A stretch of DNA of 64,000 nucleotides from RI-92 sp037384645 (GCA_037384645.1 JARRNT010000029.1:36511-100510); one strand, 5' to 3'; shown: positions 54,704-63,091, counted from the stretch's first letter. Made by a program: numbers and translations. The notes: generated by a model from the letters alone, not told the origin.

Positions 54704-54723
54704 ACGTGTTCACCTGGCTTTTT
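54695..54723 (+). terminator. Intrinsic terminator overlapping the EVE gene stop
   Basis: CCAGG-C-TGAAC and GTTCA-CCTGG form a ten-pair stem with one bulged C and a two-base loop, followed by CTTTTT. The TGA stop codon of the EVE gene lies inside the stem. Confidence 0.65.
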
Positions 54724-55807
54724 ATCACGCCGCTACATGCCCACCCGCCGGTTTTATTCGGACTACCGTCCTGCTACCAGTGTGAAACAGCCTGAAAATG
54801 GCTCTGATACGCTGTGCGTGGTGTATTTTTGCTGATTTTGCACTGCCGAAAACCAAAAAATTGCAAAATTAAACAAAAATAATGCGAATTACCGCCTAAA
54901 AACTTTTTTCAGCCATTTTTATGCTCCTGCATCTTGTGACATGGCATAAAAAATCGCAGCTGACACGCCTTATGATTCCTTAATACGCTGTCTTTTGCTT
55001 TGTACTACACATTTTATTGTCAGCGTTCGCACACAGGCAGGTCACTACGTCTAATTTTACCCTTCCACTTGTAAAAACATTGCGTACAGGCACTTCACTC
55101 TACGATTCTCACGTAAAAAGACCTCGACGACAGCTGTCAAAATGCATAGATCCCGCGACAACATGGCAAGACGCCTGGATAAACTTAAAAAGCTGCCTGA
55201 ATCAGATCCAAAATGTGTACGCCAACAGCTTTTACAGGTGCAAATTTCATCCTGACTGTTAAAAATTCCGACTCTTTAGCGATTTCTAATGGCGAAATTT
55301 GCTTTCGTCAGTCATTTGCACGGGCATCAACCCGAAATTTCTGTTGTTAGCGAAAATTTTCCGCCTGATCGCGGTTCAAATTGACCGTTTCAAGCATCGA
55401 TACGCATTTACGTCGTACGTTTCATCCCGGAATAATACCCCGCAATCGAAATTTCACCTCGGTGAACGCCTTCATCGCAACAAATCAGCAGTCGTAAGAC
55501 GCCAGTTGAGTAGAAGAATCGTTGTTTGGGGTCTCATCAGTCTCAAAATGCAATGCACAAACAGAAGTGAGGCGTAATTTTTGTTGCTGAGAGTCAGATT
55601 TTGCACCTGAAAGGGTCGATGCAGACAAAATTCAAAATTTTTTTATCGCAAAATTAAAAAAATTCTTCCGGAAGACGTTAATGAGTAGCGAATTGATCTG
55701 AAAAAGCGTTAACGTGGATAAATTTAAATACTCAGACTAGCTTTTTTTATTGACTTGGCTATACTCCACTAAACTCAGTGTTCACAAACCTCTGGAGGGT
55801 TTAAAAC
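54724..55807. other. 1.1 kb AT-rich gene-poor region upstream of the H1-like gene
   Basis: No convincing gene. The right half carries seven copies of AAATTT (55242, 55295, 55335, 55354, 55449, 55635, 55720), several preceded by CG. Two short peptides (55142-55255 and 55290-55385) read like protein but lack ribosome-binding sites, and a 92-codon frame (55299-55577) has no recognised domain; they may be decayed coding DNA. The gene-proximal end has TATACT at 55760-55765 as a possible -10 of the H1-like gene. Confidence 0.6.
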
Positions 55808-56122
55808 ATGGCAACAAAGAAGAAAACTCGTAAGAAGGCAGCTAAGAAGTCTGCAACTGCCAAGAAGCGTCCGGCCAAGAAGAAGGCCGCTAAGAAAAAG
55901 GTAGCTAAGAAGAAGGCTACCAAGAAGAAAACTGCGAAGAAAAAGACCGCTAAAAAGAAAGCAACCAAGAAAAAAGCTGCTAAAAAGAAGACCGCTAAGA
56001 AGAAAGTAGCGAAGAAAAAGGCCGGCAAGAAGAAGGCCGCTAAGAAAAAGGTAGCTAAGAAGAAGGCTGCCAAAAAGAAAACTGCGAAGAAAAAGACCGC
56101 TCGTCGTCGCAAGAAGAAGTAA
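55808..56122 (+). CDS. Histone H1-like Lys/Ala-rich nucleoid protein
   Basis: A 104-residue protein composed almost only of Lys, Ala and Thr in repeated AKKK/TAKKK units (for example KKKAAKKKVAKKKA), ending ARRRKKK, with no globular domain. Such proteins resemble the histone H1 C-terminal tail and bind DNA non-specifically; roles in nucleoid compaction or phage/stress response are proposed in other bacteria. A strong GGAGGG precedes the ATG and a terminator follows 23 bases after the stop, so the gene is monocistronic. DNA repeats within it (see repeat entry) show recent duplication. Confidence 0.78.
   Translation: MATKKKTRKKAAKKSATAKKRPAKKKAAKKKVAKKKATKKKTAKKKTAKKKATKKKAAKKKTAKKKVAKKKAGKKKAAKKKVAKKKAAKKKTAKKKTARRRKKK
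55877..56101 (+). repeat. Intragenic 150-bp-period duplication in the H1-like gene
   Basis: The segment from 55877 to about 55951 is repeated almost exactly at 56027 to 56101, an offset of 150 bases or 50 codons, with only a few substitutions (for example ACC to GCC for Thr to Ala). Shorter AAGAAR repeats occur throughout. Length variation between strains is expected. Confidence 0.8.
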
Positions 56123-56144
56123 GACCGAGCTGCTCGCAGCATGT

Positions 56145-56176
56145 AAAAAGGCCTCTTTCGAGGCCTTTTTTCTTTT
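56145..56176. terminator. Bidirectional intrinsic terminator between the H1-like gene and ilvA
   Basis: AAAAGGCCTC and GAGGCCTTTT form a perfect ten-pair stem with loop TTTC and T/A-rich flanks on both sides, so it can end both the H1-like transcript (plus) and ilvA (minus). Confidence 0.85.
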
Positions 56177-56252
56177 CCGACAACTGCTATTTCGTATTCT
56201 GAGCGCACATTTCGGCGCCTGTCAGGCTTTCCCCCCAGCTATTCTGTGAAAA

Positions 56253-57767
56253 CTATTGCAGGAACAGCGCATAGGCCGGATTAGTGTTCTCCTCCCAGTA
56301 GGGGTAGCCAATTTCATCCAGATATCCCCTGAATTCCTGCTTGTCCGACGCCGGCACCTGGATCCCAATCAGCACCCGGCCATAGTCAGCTCCATGATTA
56401 CGATAGTGGAACAGGCTGATATTCCATTTTTTTCCGAGCCGATTCAGGAAGCGCAGCAAGGCACCCGGGCGCTCCGGGAATTCAAATCGATACAGGTTTT
56501 CATCCTGCAGGCCCTGTACCCGGCCTCCAACCATATAACGAATATGCATTTTTGCCATCTCATTATCGGTCATATCCAGTACCGGATAGTCCTTGTTACG
56601 CAATGCCGCGAGCAATTCTTGCCGCTCTTTGGGGCCTGACTGCAGCTGTACCCCGACAAACACGTGTGCCTGCTGTGAATCTGAGTAGCGATAGTTGAAT
56701 TCGGTGATCCCACGCTGGCCGATTGTCTCGCAGAAGGTGCGGAAGCTGCCCGGACGTTCGGGAATCGTCACCGCGAACAGTGCCTCGCGCTGCTCACCCA
56801 GCTCGGCCCGCTCCGCCACATGGCGTAGACGATCGAAATTCATATTGGCACCGCTATCGATGGCGACAAAGGTCTGCTGCGCACAGCCTTCACGCTCGAC
56901 ATACTTCTTCATGCCGGCAATAGCCAGGGCACCGGCCGGCTCGGTGATCGAACGGGTATCATCGAAGATATCCTTGATCGCGGCACAGATTTCATCGGTG
57001 CTGACCAGCAGCATTTCATCCACGCAGGCACTGGCAATACGGAACGGCTCCTCGCCCACCTGGCGCACCGCCACCCCGTCGGCAAACAGGCCGACCGTAT
57101 CCAGTACAACCCGTTCCTTCGCTGCCAGCGCCGCATACATGCTCGGTGCATCATCGGGTTCCACGCCGATAATGCGAATCTCCGGGTGCAGGGTCTTGAT
57201 ATAGGCGCTGACCCCGGCAATCAGTCCGCCACCACCCACGGGAATAAATATGGCGTCGATAGGTTGTGGATACTGTTGCAGAATTTCCTCGGCAATGGTG
57301 CCCTGGCCGGCGATGACATCGGGATCATCATACGGGTGGATGAACTCAAGCTGCTGCGCTGCCGCCAGCTCCAGGGCATGAGCGTAGGCGTCATCGTAGG
57401 TATTACTGTGCAGCACGATATTCACGCCATACTGCGCCACCGAATTGACCTTGATCCGTGGCGTGGTCTTGGGCATGACGATCGTTGCCCTGATCCCGAG
57501 CTTTTGTGCCGCCAGGGCCACACCCTGGGCGTGATTACCGGCAGAAGCCGTGATGATCCCCTGCTGGCGCTGTGCCTCGGTCAAGTGGATAATCTTGTTA
57601 TAGGCGCCCCTGATTTTGAAGGAAAACACCTGTTGTGTATCCTCACGTTTGAGCAACACCTGGTTGTTCAGGCGCTTGGACAGGTTCGGTGCCAGGTCCA
57701 GAGAGGTGCGCTGCGCGACGTCGTAGACGCGCGCCTGTTTGATTCTGTCTATATATTCCTGAAACAT
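56253..57767 (-). CDS. ilvA: Threonine ammonia-lyase, biosynthetic
   Basis: The first committed enzyme of isoleucine synthesis, giving 2-oxobutanoate from threonine. It has 504 residues: a PLP domain with the Schiff-base lysine in VFSFKIRGAYNK, glycine-rich IPVGGGGLIAGVSAYIK phosphate site, and two C-terminal ACT-like regulatory modules (FAVTIPERPGSFRTFCETIG and YRFEFPERPGALLRFLNRLG) that bind isoleucine and valine. Convergent with the H1-like gene and divergent from rpiA. Confidence 0.96.
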   Translation of the reverse strand: MFQEYIDRIKQARVYDVAQRTSLDLAPNLSKRLNNQVLLKREDTQQVFSFKIRGAYNKIIHLTEAQRQQGIITASAGNHAQGVALAAQKLGIRATIVMPKTTPRIKVNSVAQYGVNIVLHSNTYDDAYAHALELAAAQQLEFIHPYDDPDVIAGQGTIAEEILQQYPQPIDAIFIPVGGGGLIAGVSAYIKTLHPEIRIIGVEPDDAPSMYAALAAKERVVLDTVGLFADGVAVRQVGEEPFRIASACVDEMLLVSTDEICAAIKDIFDDTRSITEPAGALAIAGMKKYVEREGCAQQTFVAIDSGANMNFDRLRHVAERAELGEQREALFAVTIPERPGSFRTFCETIGQRGITEFNYRYSDSQQAHVFVGVQLQSGPKERQELLAALRNKDYPVLDMTDNEMAKMHIRYMVGGRVQGLQDENLYRFEFPERPGALLRFLNRLGKKWNISLFHYRNHGADYGRVLIGIQVPASDKQEFRGYLDEIGYPYWEENTNPAYALFLQ

Positions 57768-58095
57768 AAATTACTCATTTTGCGCCGGCTACGGCGTTTG
57801 TGATAGCGATGTACCTGGGTCAGCTTGCGCGAGAGTATTTGCCGCGCAGATAAGGCGCGGTCGGCGTACTGTCCCGGGATTGTGCAGGTATCAAGCTGTC
57901 GGCCTGTGTGGCGCCGGTACCCATTCGGCTCCTTTAGTACTGCATTCCATGGTAACCCAGAATTGCAAAAAAATGGCGGGGAAATCCCCTTTTGCCCGGC
58001 TGCCATGACGTGTGTAGTAGCTTTTCAGCATGCGAATAATATAATGTGCGCTTTCCCACGCGACAACGTGGATTTTGCTTTTCACGGAGTGAGCC
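57768..58095. other. ilvA-rpiA divergent intergenic region
   Basis: 328 bases between two divergent starts. It has a perfect -10 hexamer TATAAT at 58040-58045 facing rpiA (no good -35 at the usual spacing) and short GC-rich inverted repeats, for example GGCGGGGAAATCCCC. No gene or structured RNA was recognised. Confidence 0.5.
58040..58045 (+). promoter_or_regulatory. Candidate -10 element of rpiA
   Basis: TATAAT lies 51 bases before the rpiA ATG. The hexamer 17 bases upstream (GTAGCT) is a poor -35, so the promoter is likely weak or activator-dependent. Confidence 0.4.
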
Positions 58096-58752
58096 ATGAC
58101 ACAAGATGAAATGAAACAGGCGGTCGCCAGGGCGGCCATCGAATACGTAGAGAGCGGCACCATCATCGGGATCGGGACCGGCTCCACCGCCAACTTTTTT
58201 ATTGACGAACTGGCCAAAATCAAGGGCCAGGTCGAAGGCGCCGTGGCCAGTTCGGTTGCCAGTGCGGACCGACTCAGGGGCCATGGCATCCCGGTCCTGG
58301 ACCTGAACAGCGTGGATGAACTCTCTGTCTATGTCGATGGCGCCGATGAGTCCAACAAACACCTGCATCTGATCAAGGGCGGTGGCGGTGCCCTCACCCG
58401 CGAGAAAATCGTCGCAGCCGCCAGTCGCAAATTCGTCTGTATCGCCGATGAGAGCAAGCTGGTGGACGTACTGGGTACATTCCCCTTACCCGTGGAAGTC
58501 ATTCCGATGGCACGCAGTTACGTGGCGCGGGAAATCGTCAAACTTGGCGGCCAGCCGGTATTGCGTGAGGGCTTCACGACGGATAACGGTAATATCATCC
58601 TGGACGTGCATAACCTGCAAATCATGGAGCCGGTCAAACTGGAACAGGAACTCAACCAGATCACGGGGGTCGTGACCAATGGCCTGTTTGCCCAGCGTCC
58701 GGCAGACGTCCTGTTGCTGGGAACCCGGGACGGGGTCAAGACACTGACTTGA
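58096..58752 (+). CDS. rpiA: Ribose-5-phosphate isomerase A
   Basis: A 218-residue RpiA that interconverts ribose-5-phosphate and ribulose-5-phosphate. IGIGTGSTANFFIDEL, VDGADESNKHLHLIKGGGGALTREKIVA and the catalytic segment CIADESKLVDVLG are intact. It is divergent from ilvA and follows an AACGGAGTGAGCC ribosome-binding region. Its 3' side is a repeat-rich patch with DUF2905. Confidence 0.96.
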   Translation: MTQDEMKQAVARAAIEYVESGTIIGIGTGSTANFFIDELAKIKGQVEGAVASSVASADRLRGHGIPVLDLNSVDELSVYVDGADESNKHLHLIKGGGGALTREKIVAAASRKFVCIADESKLVDVLGTFPLPVEVIPMARSYVAREIVKLGGQPVLREGFTTDNGNIILDVHNLQIMEPVKLEQELNQITGVVTNGLFAQRPADVLLLGTRDGVKTLT

Positions 58753-58771
58753 TCCACGGTATTAGATTCGC

Positions 58772-58810
58772 GTCATTCCAGAAACGGCGGTAGCCGTTAT
58801 CCGGAATGAT
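58772..58810. repeat. REP-like palindrome 1 (GTCATTCC...GGAATGAT)
   Basis: GTCATTCC and GGAATGAT enclose AACGGC-GGTA-GCCGTT, giving a long stem just downstream of rpiA; it may also act as its terminator. The GTCATTCC end is shared with the two palindromes at 59230 and 59335. Confidence 0.6.
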
Positions 58811-58833
58811 GGATTTAATATGCAAACAGCCAA

Positions 58834-58979
58834 CTAGAACCTATCTCAAAATGTCACGAGCGCAGGCGAGACAAGGCAAAAATGAACGAAAAAGCGGAGT
58901 TTACACGCAGTAAATGAGCATTTTGAGTTTATTTTTAACGCCGTATCGCCAAGCGCAGTAATTTTGAGATGGGTTCTAG
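58834..58979. mobile_element. MITE-like element with 19-bp terminal inverted repeats
   Basis: A 146-bp element bounded by CTAGAACCTATCTCAAAAT and its complement ATTTTGAGATGGGTTCTAG (18 of 19 pairs). The outer CTAG may be a palindromic target duplication of the YTAR type used by IS5-like transposases, leaving a 15-bp repeat. ATTTTGAG recurs inside at 58919. No coding capacity. It sits between rpiA and DUF2905. Confidence 0.65.
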
Positions 58980-59000
58980 ATATTTCTCACTGGGCACACG

Positions 59001-59207
59001 ATGAATATTCGCCAGATCCTGATCAGCCTCGGTATCCTGCTTGTCGTTGCAGGACTGCTCTGGCCGTGGCTGCAGAAATTCGGCCTGTTTCGCCTGCCCG
59101 GCGACATCGTGATCGAGCGGGCGCATTTCCGGTTTTATTTTCCCATCACCAGCATGATCATTATCAGCCTGGTGATCAGCCTGCTTCTCTGGCTCTTCCG
59201 CAAATAG
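59001..59207 (+). CDS. DUF2905 small membrane protein
   Basis: A 68-residue protein with two membrane helices (ILISLGILLVVAGLLWPWL and FPITSMIIISLVISLLLWLF) joined by the conserved GLFRLPGDIVIERAHFRFYFP loop, which is the DUF2905 signature. No function is known. Its start lies 22 bases after the MITE-like element, so the element may influence its expression. Confidence 0.88.
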   Translation: MNIRQILISLGILLVVAGLLWPWLQKFGLFRLPGDIVIERAHFRFYFPITSMIIISLVISLLLWLFRK

Positions 59208-59229
59208 GTAACACGCCAGCAGAACACCT

Positions 59230-59259
59230 GTCATTCCGAGAGCTGGAATCCAGAATGAC
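59230..59259. repeat. REP-like palindrome 2
   Basis: GTCATTC and GAATGAC enclose an imperfect stem-loop of 30 bases shortly after the DUF2905 gene. It shares its ends with the neighbouring palindromes. Confidence 0.55.
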
Positions 59260-59334
59260 ATAACCCATCTGGATACCGGATAAGCGCGATGCGTTTTCCG
59301 GTATGACGATATCGACGACAAATATAAAGCGTCC

Positions 59335-59360
59335 GTCATTCCGGCCTTCGCCGGAATGAC
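59335..59360. repeat. REP-like palindrome 3
   Basis: GTCATTCCGGC-CTTC-GCCGGAATGAC, a perfect 11-pair stem. It lies just downstream of the large dehydrogenase gene on the minus strand and may act as its 3' mRNA end. Confidence 0.65.
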
Positions 59361-59367
59361 GACTAAG

Positions 59368-61689
59368 CTAGAGCAGGATCCTCTCGATACCGCCCTGGTT
59401 GGCCTTGTTCACGAACGCTTCCTGCCAGTTCTCACCCAGCCTGGCACGCGCCAGCTCCACCACAATATAATCGGTCTCCAGGCCGGTATCCTCCCGGTAA
59501 CGGGATAGCCCCTGCTGACACGCCGGGCAGGAGGTCAGTAGCTTGACCTCGCCGTGCTCACTACGCTGTTGGCCGGTGAGCTGGGCAATGCCCTTGTGCA
59601 ATTCTTCCTGTTTGCGAAAACGCACCTGGGTCGCAATATCCGGGCGGGCCACGGCAAAGGTACCCGCCTCGCCACAACAGCGATCACTCAGAACAACGTC
59701 CTGTCCCATCAGGGTCGAGGCCACTTTCAGTGGCGCATACTGTTTCATGGGTGTATGGCAGGGGTCGTGATAGAGGTACTGGGTATTACCATCAGGCGTC
59801 AGTTGCACGCCCTTCTCCATCAGAAACTCATGGATATCCATGAGTCGACAGCCGGGGAAGATCTTGCTGAACTGGTAGGTCAGCAGCTGATCGATACAGG
59901 TCCCGCAGGACACCAGCACGGTCTTGATGTCGAGATAGTTAAGCGTATTGGCGATGCGATGAAACAGGACCTGGTTGGCTACCGAGATCTGCTTACCCTG
60001 CTCGACATCACCACTGGATTTTTGCGGATAGCCACAGCACAGGTAACCCGGCGGCAACACGGTCTGCACGCCCTGCTCGTACAACATGGCCAGGGTCGCC
60101 AGGCCAATCTGGCTGAACAAGCGCTCGGAGCCGCAACCGGGAAAATAAAATACCGCTTCCGTCTCCTGTGACTGCGGGTTACGAATAATCGGAATGAGCT
60201 TGTCGTCCTCGATGGCGAGCAGGGCGCGGGTCGTGCGCGCCGGCAGGTTGGCCGGCATGGGTTTTTTCACAAAATGCACCACCTGTTCCACCAGGGCAGG
60301 GCGGCCGACGCTCGACCTGGGACTTTTTTCCCTGGGTTTGAGCAATTTATACAGCGCATGTGCCAGCCGTTGTCCCGGGTAGGCAAGCCGTGCAAACAGG
60401 CTGTGCATGGCCTTGATGGTCCCGGCCCGGGTGGTGTTCAGGAAGAACATGGAGAACGCCGTACCCAGGTTTTTACGCCGCTGTCCCTGCTTGCGCAGGA
60501 TCTCGCGCATGGTAATCGAGACGTCACCGAAATCGATGTTGACCGGGCACGGTGACAGGCACTTGTGGCACACGGTACAGTGATCCGCCACGTCGTTCAT
60601 CTCGTCAAAATGGCGCAGGGAAATTCCGCGCCGGGTCTGTTCTTCGTAGAGTACCGCCTCGATGATGAGACCGGTTGCCAGGATCTTGTTACGCGGCGAG
60701 TACAGCAGGTTCGCGCGCGGAATATGAGTATTACAGACCGGCTTGCACTTGCCGCAGCGCAAACAATCCTTGATCGCGGTATTCAGCTCACCCAGTTCCG
60801 TCGCCTCGAGAATCAGTGCCTCCTGTTCCACCAGGCGCAATGACGGCGTGTAGGCATTATGCAGGTCCGAGCCGCGCTGCAGTTTGCGTGGATTAAATAC
60901 GTCTTTGGGATCGACCTGCCGCTTATAGTCCGAGAAGGCATCGACCGTTGCCTGGTCGAGATACTGCAGCTTGGTAATGCCGATCCCGTGCTCGCCGGAG
61001 ATCACCCCGCCCAGTTCCTCCGCCAGTTGCATGATGCGACCGACCACCACGTCGGCCGCCTGCAGCATCTCGTAGTCGTTGGAGTTCACCGGGATATTGG
61101 TATGTACATTACCGTCACCGGCATGCATGTGCAGAGCCACGAACAGGCGCGAGGCGCGAATCGTGGCATGCACTTCATCGAGCCGCTGACGCAGGCGCTC
61201 GAACTGCTGACCGGAGAAAATCGTCTTGAGCGGACGCTCGATGGCCGCCCGGTAGGAAATGCGTGCGTCACGTCGTTGCAGGAAACGAAACACCGTGTCG
61301 TCCGCCTGCAGCCTGGCCTGTTCCGCCTCGCCGAACAGGGCCTGATGTGTTTGCGCGGGCTCGTCCAGCACCGTCAACAGCGTCTGCCAGGTCGCGCGGG
61401 TCCGGGCCAGCAGCGCGCGCGCCGCCTTCACCTTGTCCTCGCTCATCGCCACCAGTTCCGGGTGACCGTCATCGGCCGTGTTGACATTGAGCAACTCGTG
61501 CAGGGCGGCCGTATCCTGGCTAAACACGCCATCCACGGCCTCGAGCATGCGCAGCTTGTTTTTAATGGAGAGTTCGATATTAATCCGCTCGATCCCATCG
61601 CTGTAGCGCGACAGCATTTCCAGCGGAATCACGCTGATTCGCCATGCGCACGACCTGCGAGGCGGCTTCCGCCACGCGGTCTTCATCAT
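59368..61689 (-). CDS. DUF3683/YdiJ-like FAD and Fe-S dehydrogenase, C-terminal part (disrupted gene)
   Basis: C-terminal two thirds of a giant FAD-linked dehydrogenase fused to a GlpC/HdrD-like Fe-S module. From about 61630 it reads VIPLEMLSRYSDGIERINIELS, typical of D-lactate/2-hydroxyglutarate dehydrogenases, then LHMHAGDGNVHTNIP. Two ferredoxin-type motifs (CLRCGKCKPVCNTHIP and CTVCHKCLSPCPVNIDF) and CCG motifs (CCGYPQKSSGD, CCGEAGTFA) follow. The first codons to 61689 are out of frame relative to the real protein. The E. coli homologue YdiJ oxidises D-2-hydroxyglutarate; the substrate here is not certain. Confidence 0.82.
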   Translation of the reverse strand: MMKTAWRKPPRRSCAWRISVIPLEMLSRYSDGIERINIELSIKNKLRMLEAVDGVFSQDTAALHELLNVNTADDGHPELVAMSEDKVKAARALLARTRATWQTLLTVLDEPAQTHQALFGEAEQARLQADDTVFRFLQRRDARISYRAAIERPLKTIFSGQQFERLRQRLDEVHATIRASRLFVALHMHAGDGNVHTNIPVNSNDYEMLQAADVVVGRIMQLAEELGGVISGEHGIGITKLQYLDQATVDAFSDYKRQVDPKDVFNPRKLQRGSDLHNAYTPSLRLVEQEALILEATELGELNTAIKDCLRCGKCKPVCNTHIPRANLLYSPRNKILATGLIIEAVLYEEQTRRGISLRHFDEMNDVADHCTVCHKCLSPCPVNIDFGDVSITMREILRKQGQRRKNLGTAFSMFFLNTTRAGTIKAMHSLFARLAYPGQRLAHALYKLLKPREKSPRSSVGRPALVEQVVHFVKKPMPANLPARTTRALLAIEDDKLIPIIRNPQSQETEAVFYFPGCGSERLFSQIGLATLAMLYEQGVQTVLPPGYLCCGYPQKSSGDVEQGKQISVANQVLFHRIANTLNYLDIKTVLVSCGTCIDQLLTYQFSKIFPGCRLMDIHEFLMEKGVQLTPDGNTQYLYHDPCHTPMKQYAPLKVASTLMGQDVVLSDRCCGEAGTFAVARPDIATQVRFRKQEELHKGIAQLTGQQRSEHGEVKLLTSCPACQQGLSRYREDTGLETDYIVVELARARLGENWQEAFVNKANQGGIERILL

Positions 61690-63091
61690 CGCTGGCGATG
61701 TCGACCAGCAACAGCATCTTGGGTAACTCGCTGCGCGGTGCCTTGGTGGTATAACCTACTGCGCGCACGTAACGCTCATCCAGGTGCTCCATGCCCGCCA
61801 GCTGTACATCGACCAGGCCATCCAGATAGGCCTTGGTCTCGACGATGGCCGGTACCGCGCGGTTCAGATCCGGGTCGAAAAATTCCAGGCAGACCGTGCG
61901 GATGTGTTGCGGCATCTTGTGCAGGATAAATTCCGCCGAGGTGATAATGCCGTCACAGCCCTCTTTCTGAATACCGGGCAGCCCACCCAGGAACTTGTTG
62001 GTGACATCCTTGCCCAGCCCCTGTTTGCGCAACTGCGCGCCGGGGATGCGCAACATTTGCGGCTCGCCGGTCATGGTCTGACCATCGGGCTGGTAGCGGG
62101 TAATGCGAAACTCGACCTGTGGCTGATCGTGGATCTTGCCAAGGTTATGGTTCATGCGTTCCACCACGATCCAGGTGCCATCGGGCTGCACCATGCGCCA
62201 GTTGACCAGGTTATCCAGCGTGGTGCCCCAGATAACGGCCTTCTTGCCGCCGGCGTTCATCGCGATATTACCGCCGATACAGGAGGCATCCTGCGAGGTG
62301 GGATCCACGGCAAACACATGTCCAGCAGCCTCCGCTGCCTCGGCCACCCGTTTGGTGACCACCCCGGCCTCGACCCGAATGGTCGCGACCTGGTGCTCCA
62401 CCCCGGGGATCGGTTTGTGCACGACCTGGCCGATGCCTTCGAGTTTTTCCGTATTGATAATGACGCAGTTATCGGTCAGGGGCACGGCACCACCGGTATA
62501 ACCGGTGCCGCCACCGCGGGCGATGATCCCCACGCCCAGTTGCAGGCAGGCGGCAACCACGGCCTGCACCTCGTCTTCCGTATCCGGTGAGATCACGGCG
62601 ATGGGATATTCCACCCGCCAGTCCGAGGCGTCGGTCACGTGCGATACCCGCGCCAGGCCATCAAAATTAATGTTGTCCGCCCGGGTAATACGACGCAGGC
62701 GATGCCGGATCTGTTTGCGCAGGTCATGGCTGTGGCGAAAATCCGTCTCAAACCGCTGTACAGCGCCGCGTGCCGCCTGTAACAACTGCAGGACCCGGGA
62801 ATTGTCTTCCGCCCGCTGTTCGATCTGGTTGAGGCGATGATGCAGGGCCTGGATCAGGGCCTCACGCCGGCGGCGATTCTCCAGCAGGTCATCCTGGATA
62901 AAGGGATTGCGCGTCACGACCCACAGATCGCCCAGGACCTCGAACAACATCCGCGCCGAACGGCCCGTGACCCGCTCGCTGCGCAGCTCGTTGAGCACGT
63001 CCCACATTCCCTCGCCGAGAAATCGGATCACGATCTCGCGGTCGGAGAACGAGGTGTAGTTATAGGGAATTTCGCGAATACGGGCTGACAC
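61580..63091 (-). CDS. DUF3683/YdiJ-like dehydrogenase, N-terminal part (disrupted gene)
   Basis: N-terminal DUF3683 region (IREIPYNYTSFSDREIVIRFLGEG) followed by the FAD-binding PCMH domain with GIIARGGGTGYTGGAVPLTDN and DPTSQDASCIGGNIAMNAGGK. Correct reading ends at about 61632 (VVRMANQRD) and the frame closes at 61580. The segment of about 30-40 residues that should contain the RSRTAAIAKHTNAFKINEDV-type stretch is missing at the junction with the downstream fragment, so the locus carries a deletion of roughly 100 bases that also shifts the frame. Either a pseudogene or an assembly error. Confidence 0.82.
   Translation of the reverse strand: MSARIREIPYNYTSFSDREIVIRFLGEGMWDVLNELRSERVTGRSARMLFEVLGDLWVVTRNPFIQDDLLENRRRREALIQALHHRLNQIEQRAEDNSRVLQLLQAARGAVQRFETDFRHSHDLRKQIRHRLRRITRADNINFDGLARVSHVTDASDWRVEYPIAVISPDTEDEVQAVVAACLQLGVGIIARGGGTGYTGGAVPLTDNCVIINTEKLEGIGQVVHKPIPGVEHQVATIRVEAGVVTKRVAEAAEAAGHVFAVDPTSQDASCIGGNIAMNAGGKKAVIWGTTLDNLVNWRMVQPDGTWIVVERMNHNLGKIHDQPQVEFRITRYQPDGQTMTGEPQMLRIPGAQLRKQGLGKDVTNKFLGGLPGIQKEGCDGIITSAEFILHKMPQHIRTVCLEFFDPDLNRAVPAIVETKAYLDGLVDVQLAGMEHLDERYVRAVGYTTKAPRSELPKMLLLVDIASDDEDRVAEAASQVVRMANQRDSAGNAVALQRWDRAD

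Noticed and set aside
55017..55577. Two plus-strand frames (81 and 92 codons) in the AT-rich region before the H1-like gene
   Set aside because: No ribosome-binding sites and no recognised domains; recorded only as possible decayed coding DNA.
55750..55755. TTGACT as -35 of the H1-like promoter
   Set aside because: TATACT follows after only four bases and no -10 lies 16-18 bases downstream; a normal promoter cannot be built from it.
55801..56208. 135-codon minus-strand frame rich in Phe/Ala opposite the H1-like gene
   Set aside because: It is the antisense shadow of the AAG-rich repeats; the plus strand has the ribosome-binding site and terminator.
58935..59339. Minus-strand frame of 134 codons
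   Set aside because: It overlaps DUF2905, the MITE and repeats and shows no family features; a shadow frame.
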